NCBI RefSeq assembly: GCF_035599575.1
Contig: NZ_CP141179.1
Location: 3,162,001 to 3,226,000 of the forward strand
Direction of reading: 5' to 3'
Length of the DNA: 64,000 nt
Origin: Roseovarius sp. Pro17
GTDB lineage: Bacteria > Pseudomonadota > Alphaproteobacteria > Rhodobacterales > Rhodobacteraceae
Under the pieces are notes generated by a model. It worked only from the letters and a program-made list of their open reading frames with translations, did not search any database and was not told where the DNA came from. Below, in pieces: positions 61,292 through 64,000 of the stretch (position 1 is its first letter; every line of letters starts with the position of its first letter). Both the position numbers and the translations under genes were made by a program.

Positions 61292-62035
61292 ATGGTGCAC
61301 CTCATGAATACGGCCAAGATCAGATTGTATGTAGAGCAGCCATTGGGGCCGGGGCAAACGGTTCCTCTTAACCGCGATCAGGCGCATTACCTTTTTGGCG
61401 TGATGCGGCAGGGCATCGCAGCGCGGGTCGCATTGTTCAATGGCACAGATGGCGAATGGCTGTCCGAGGTGACCGAGGCAGGCAAGAAGGGTGGCACGCT
61501 GACCTGCCTGTCGCAGACAAAGCCTCTGCAAATGCCGCCCGATCTCTGGCTGCTCTTTGCGCCTATCAAAAAGGCGCGCACTGATTTCATCGTCGAAAAG
61601 GCGGCTGAGATGGGCGCCGCACGCATTTGCCCGGTGCAGACCGACTTTACCAATTCCGAGCGTATCCGGCAGGACCGCTTGCAGGCCCACGCTATTGAGG
61701 CGGCCGAGCAATGTGGTGGCACATACGTCCCTCCGGTGGACTCTCTGCACAAGCTGGGCACGCTGCTGGACGGCTGGGATCCGGCGCGCCGCATCATGTT
61801 TTGCGACGAGTCACTGGCGTCGGCGTCGGGCGCTGATCTGTTCAGCGCCGGACATTCCGGCCCATGGGCCATTCTGATCGGCCCCGAAGGTGGTTTCTCG
61901 GAGCCGGAGCGCAAGCGCCTCGCCGCGCTGCCCCACGCCTATGCCACCCGCCTTGGTCCGCGCATCCTGCGCGCCGATACTGCCGCCGTCGCAGCGCTGA
62001 CGCTGTGGCAAAGCGCCTTGGGCGACTGGGCATGA
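61292..62035 (+). CDS. rsmE: 16S rRNA m3U1498 methyltransferase
   Basis: 247 residues from the ATG at 61292, which has GGGG about 8 nt upstream; a second ATG at 61304 gives MNTAKIRLYVEQPL and is an alternative. The N-terminal PUA-like part has LNRDQAHYLFGVMRQGIAARVALFNGTDGEW. The SPOUT core has LLFAPIKKARTDFIVEKAAEMGAARICPVQTDFT, AHAIEAAEQCGGTYVPPV, WAILIGPEGGFSEPE and LGPRILRADTAAVAAL, the last two forming the trefoil-knot SAM site. The open frame upstream to 60737 is antisense to ubiA and is not coding. The stop overlaps the next start (ATGA). Confidence 0.95.
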   Translation: MVHLMNTAKIRLYVEQPLGPGQTVPLNRDQAHYLFGVMRQGIAARVALFNGTDGEWLSEVTEAGKKGGTLTCLSQTKPLQMPPDLWLLFAPIKKARTDFIVEKAAEMGAARICPVQTDFTNSERIRQDRLQAHAIEAAEQCGGTYVPPVDSLHKLGTLLDGWDPARRIMFCDESLASASGADLFSAGHSGPWAILIGPEGGFSEPERKRLAALPHAYATRLGPRILRADTAAVAALTLWQSALGDWA

Positions 62036-62562
62036 GCCGCTTTCTGCGCCCCGAGGCGGTCGCGGCGCTGCAACGCTCGCAGGGCGTTCTGGTAAGCGCG
62101 GCGGTGCTGGCATTGGGGCTATATGTGGCGCTGCGCAGCTTTGGCCTGATCTTCTGGCTGGGCGCAGTGATCGCGCTGGCCGGCGCCGTGTCGCTGATCG
62201 CCGCCGCGCAGCGGATGCGCTTTGCCGCCGGATCGGGCGGCCCCGGTGTGGTGCAGATCGACGAAGGCGCCATCGGCTATTTCGGCCCCTTGGGTGGCGG
62301 CGTGATCGCGCGCTCGGAAATGACCGCGCTCACGCTGGATCGCACAGGCAAGCCCGCGCATTGGGTTCTCAGCCAGCCGGATCAGCCCGACGTGATGATT
62401 CCGCTGACTGCCGCGGGGGCTGACGCGCTCTTTGATGTTTTCGCCGCGCTGCCCGGTATGCGCACCGAACGGATGCTGGCCGAAATGCGCCTGACGACGC
62501 CCGGCACGACCATTTTGTGGCAGCGCCCCGGCACCGTCGCGCCGCATCTGCGGCTAATGTGA
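62032..62562 (+). CDS. Small membrane protein downstream of rsmE
   Basis: 176 residues from the ATG at 62032, overlapping the rsmE stop. Two adjacent membrane segments (VLVSAAVLALGLYVALRSFG; LIFWLGAVIALAGAVSLIAAA, about 20-60) are followed by a cytoplasmic beta-rich region (VVQIDEGAIGYFGPLGGGVIARSEMTALTLDRTG; WVLSQPDQPDVMIPLTAAG) like a small PH-like domain. The residue order is seen in proteins encoded next to rsmE in Rhodobacterales, from memory. Function unknown. Confidence 0.78.
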   Translation: MSRFLRPEAVAALQRSQGVLVSAAVLALGLYVALRSFGLIFWLGAVIALAGAVSLIAAAQRMRFAAGSGGPGVVQIDEGAIGYFGPLGGGVIARSEMTALTLDRTGKPAHWVLSQPDQPDVMIPLTAAGADALFDVFAALPGMRTERMLAEMRLTTPGTTILWQRPGTVAPHLRLM

Positions 62563-62697
62563 CCGGCGCGCATTCGCTGTTCGCGGGTTGACACCCCCCT
62601 GCCCCCGCGCCACCTACTTAACGCTAACACACAGCGTTTCGACATATTGCCCTGCCAAGATCTATGTCAAAACGCCTACGACAAATGATTGTTGCGC

Positions 62698-62741
62698 GCG
62701 TTTCGAGTTCCCGTTGGGTCTCAACTGCGCACTCGAAACGC
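62698..62741 (+). promoter_or_regulatory. 11-bp inverted repeat / hairpin in the gshA leader
   Basis: GCGTTTCGAGT (62698-62708) and ACTCGAAACGC (62731-62741) are exact reverse complements. The 22-base interior has its own small stem (GTTG 62713-62716 with CAAC 62722-62725). The outer arm ends 18 bp before the gshA start, just ahead of its GGAGG. It could be an mRNA hairpin affecting translation or an operator; no known riboswitch was recognised. Confidence 0.6.
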
Positions 62742-62759
62742 TTTAGCGGAGGCCAAGCC

Positions 62760-64000
62760 ATGTCCATTCCCCAGTCCGGCGGCGGGCCGATCGAACACTA
62801 CAGCCAATTGGCCGACTACCTTGAGGACGGCAACAAGCCCAAGGAAGACTGGCGCATCGGCACCGAGCACGAGAAGTTCGGCTATTGCAAGGACACGCAT
62901 CAGCCCATCCCCTATCGCGGAGAGCGCAGCGTTCTGGCCGTTCTTGAGGGGCTGCGCGATGCCCATGGCTGGTCGCCCGTCACTGAGGATGGCAATCTGA
63001 TCGGGCTGGAAAAAGACGGCGCGAATGTCTCGCTCGAACCGGGCGGCCAGTTGGAGTTGTCAGGCGCTCCGCTGGAGACGATCCACGGCACCTGCGACGA
63101 GGTCAACGTGCATCTGCGCGAGGTCAAGGATGTGGCCGACCGTGTCGGCGTAGGCATTATCGGGCTGGGCGCGGCGCCCGAATGGAAGCATGAGGACATG
63201 CCCCTGATGCCCAAGGGCCGCTACAAGCTGATGGATGCCTACATGCAAAAGGTCGGCACGATGGGCCGGGTCATGATGCGCCGTACCTGCACGGTACAGG
63301 TCAATCTGGACTTTGCGTCCGAGGCCGACATGGTTCAAAAATTCCGCGTGGCGCTGGCGCTTCAACCGGTCGCAACCGCCCTCTTCGCCAACTCGCCATT
63401 TTTCGAGGGCAAAACGAACGGCCATAAATCGTGGCGCAGCCGCGTCTGGCGCGATCTGGACGCCGATCGCACAGGGATGCTGCCCTTCGTCTTTGAGGAC
63501 GGCATGGGGTTCGATCGATATGTCGACTACGCCCTCGATGTGCCGATGTACTTTGTTTACCGCGACGGCAAATATATCGATGCGCTGGGTATGTCCTTTC
63601 GCGACTTCATGCGCGGTGAGTTGCCCGCACTGCCGGGCGAGGTTGCGACTCTGTCGGACTGGGCCGATCACCTCACAACGACCTTCCCCGAGGCACGTAT
63701 TAAGAAATTCATGGAGATGCGCGGTGCAGATGGCGGCCCGTGGCGACGCCTGTGTGCGTTGCCCGCCTTCTGGACCGGTATCTTGTATGATCAAAGCAGC
63801 CTTGATGCCGCTTGGGATCTGGTCAAGCATTGGACGCCTGAGCAACGCGAGGCGCTGCGCGTCGCTGCCAGCGTCGATGCGCTTCAGGCCAAGGTTGATG
63901 GTATCGACATGCACGAAATCGCGCGGCAGGCGGTGGACATCTCGGGGGCTGGTCTGCGCGCCCGCGCCCGTCCCGGCGCCGAAGGCCTGATCCCCGATGA
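62760..64000 (+). CDS. gshA: Glutamate-cysteine ligase, N-terminal 413 codons (runs off the window)
   Basis: The ATG at 62760 has GGAGG 9 nt upstream and the frame stays open to the end of the window. DWRIGTEHEKFGY (metal-binding Glu of the GCS2 fold) near residue 30, VSLEPGGQLELSGAPLETIH, GLGAAPEWKHEDMPLMPKGRY, MMRRTCTVQVNLDF and FANSPFFEGKTNGHKSWRSRVW are successive marks of alphaproteobacterial/plant-type (class II) enzymes. About 413 of an expected 450-460 residues are seen. It joins glutamate and cysteine in the first step of glutathione synthesis. A strong inverted repeat precedes it. Confidence 0.96.
   Translation, partial: MSIPQSGGGPIEHYSQLADYLEDGNKPKEDWRIGTEHEKFGYCKDTHQPIPYRGERSVLAVLEGLRDAHGWSPVTEDGNLIGLEKDGANVSLEPGGQLELSGAPLETIHGTCDEVNVHLREVKDVADRVGVGIIGLGAAPEWKHEDMPLMPKGRYKLMDAYMQKVGTMGRVMMRRTCTVQVNLDFASEADMVQKFRVALALQPVATALFANSPFFEGKTNGHKSWRSRVWRDLDADRTGMLPFVFEDGMGFDRYVDYALDVPMYFVYRDGKYIDALGMSFRDFMRGELPALPGEVATLSDWADHLTTTFPEARIKKFMEMRGADGGPWRRLCALPAFWTGILYDQSSLDAAWDLVKHWTPEQREALRVAASVDALQAKVDGIDMHEIARQAVDISGAGLRARARPGAEGLIPD

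Overview
The window reads as a chromosomal segment of a marine-type alphaproteobacterium, most likely Rhodobacterales (Roseobacter group). The basis is a moderately high G+C sequence, a flagellar locus with fliL/motA/motE-like/motC-like genes facing fliF-fliH-fliN-fliP plus flgI-flgL-flgK-flgE-motB, CtrA-like TTAA-N7-TTAA boxes in front of the flagellar operons, and a ubiA | rsmE | gshA block. The assignment is inference from gene content, not a phylogenetic result.

Bases 1-11756 are a surface-polysaccharide locus. It holds the tail of a BY-type tyrosine kinase, a secreted protein of unknown function, a GT2 glycosyltransferase, and a tightly packed plus-strand operon: small HAD phosphatase, sulfotransferase-like protein, a fusion of a nucleotidyltransferase-like domain to an APH/choline-kinase-like domain, a second nucleotidyltransferase, a large glycosyltransferase-like protein, a Gfo/Idh/MocA oxidoreductase, a TIM-barrel-like protein and a WecG/TagA glycosyltransferase. 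Kinase, nucleotidyltransferase and phosphatase together suggest synthesis of an NDP- or CDP-activated small molecule that decorates a glycan.

Bases 11782-29618 are the most unusual part. A three-gene type I secretion system (NodT-like outer membrane lipoprotein, HlyD-like adaptor, PrtD-like ABC exporter) diverges from a four-gene secondary-metabolite operon: a 2158-residue type I PKS (KS-AT-KR-DH-ACP-TE, with KR ahead of DH and no ER), a GT2 glycosyltransferase, a 1560-residue NRPS-like protein and an EntD/Sfp-type phosphopantetheinyl transferase. The NRPS protein joins a formyltransferase-like domain with an intact N/H/D triad, the C-terminal lobe of a condensation domain lacking its HHxxxDG half, an adenylation domain interrupted between core motifs A4 and A5 by a whole luciferase-like monooxygenase, and a PCP. 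No complete condensation domain exists in the window, so the PKS and NRPS lines may act separately and be linked by the embedded glycosyltransferase. This is the best candidate for a poorly described system.

Bases 29697-36271 hold a glycosyltransferase, an SGNH-like lipoprotein, galE and an IS graveyard: an IS5-like fragment, a decayed IS3/IS407-type element and an apparently intact IS3-family element (34800-36271) at the junction with the flagellar locus.

Bases 36426-56124 are flagellar and motor genes, interrupted by glpR, glpD and glpK (44486-49190) and by a roughly 1 kb noncoding stretch with an IS3 orfA scar and a 27-bp tandem duplication. Bases 56223-64000 carry an OmpA/coiled-coil/peptidoglycan-binding operon, then ubiA, rsmE (start codons back to back in CATATG), a small membrane protein and the first 413 codons of gshA behind a strong inverted repeat.

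No tRNA, rRNA or CRISPR array was recognised.
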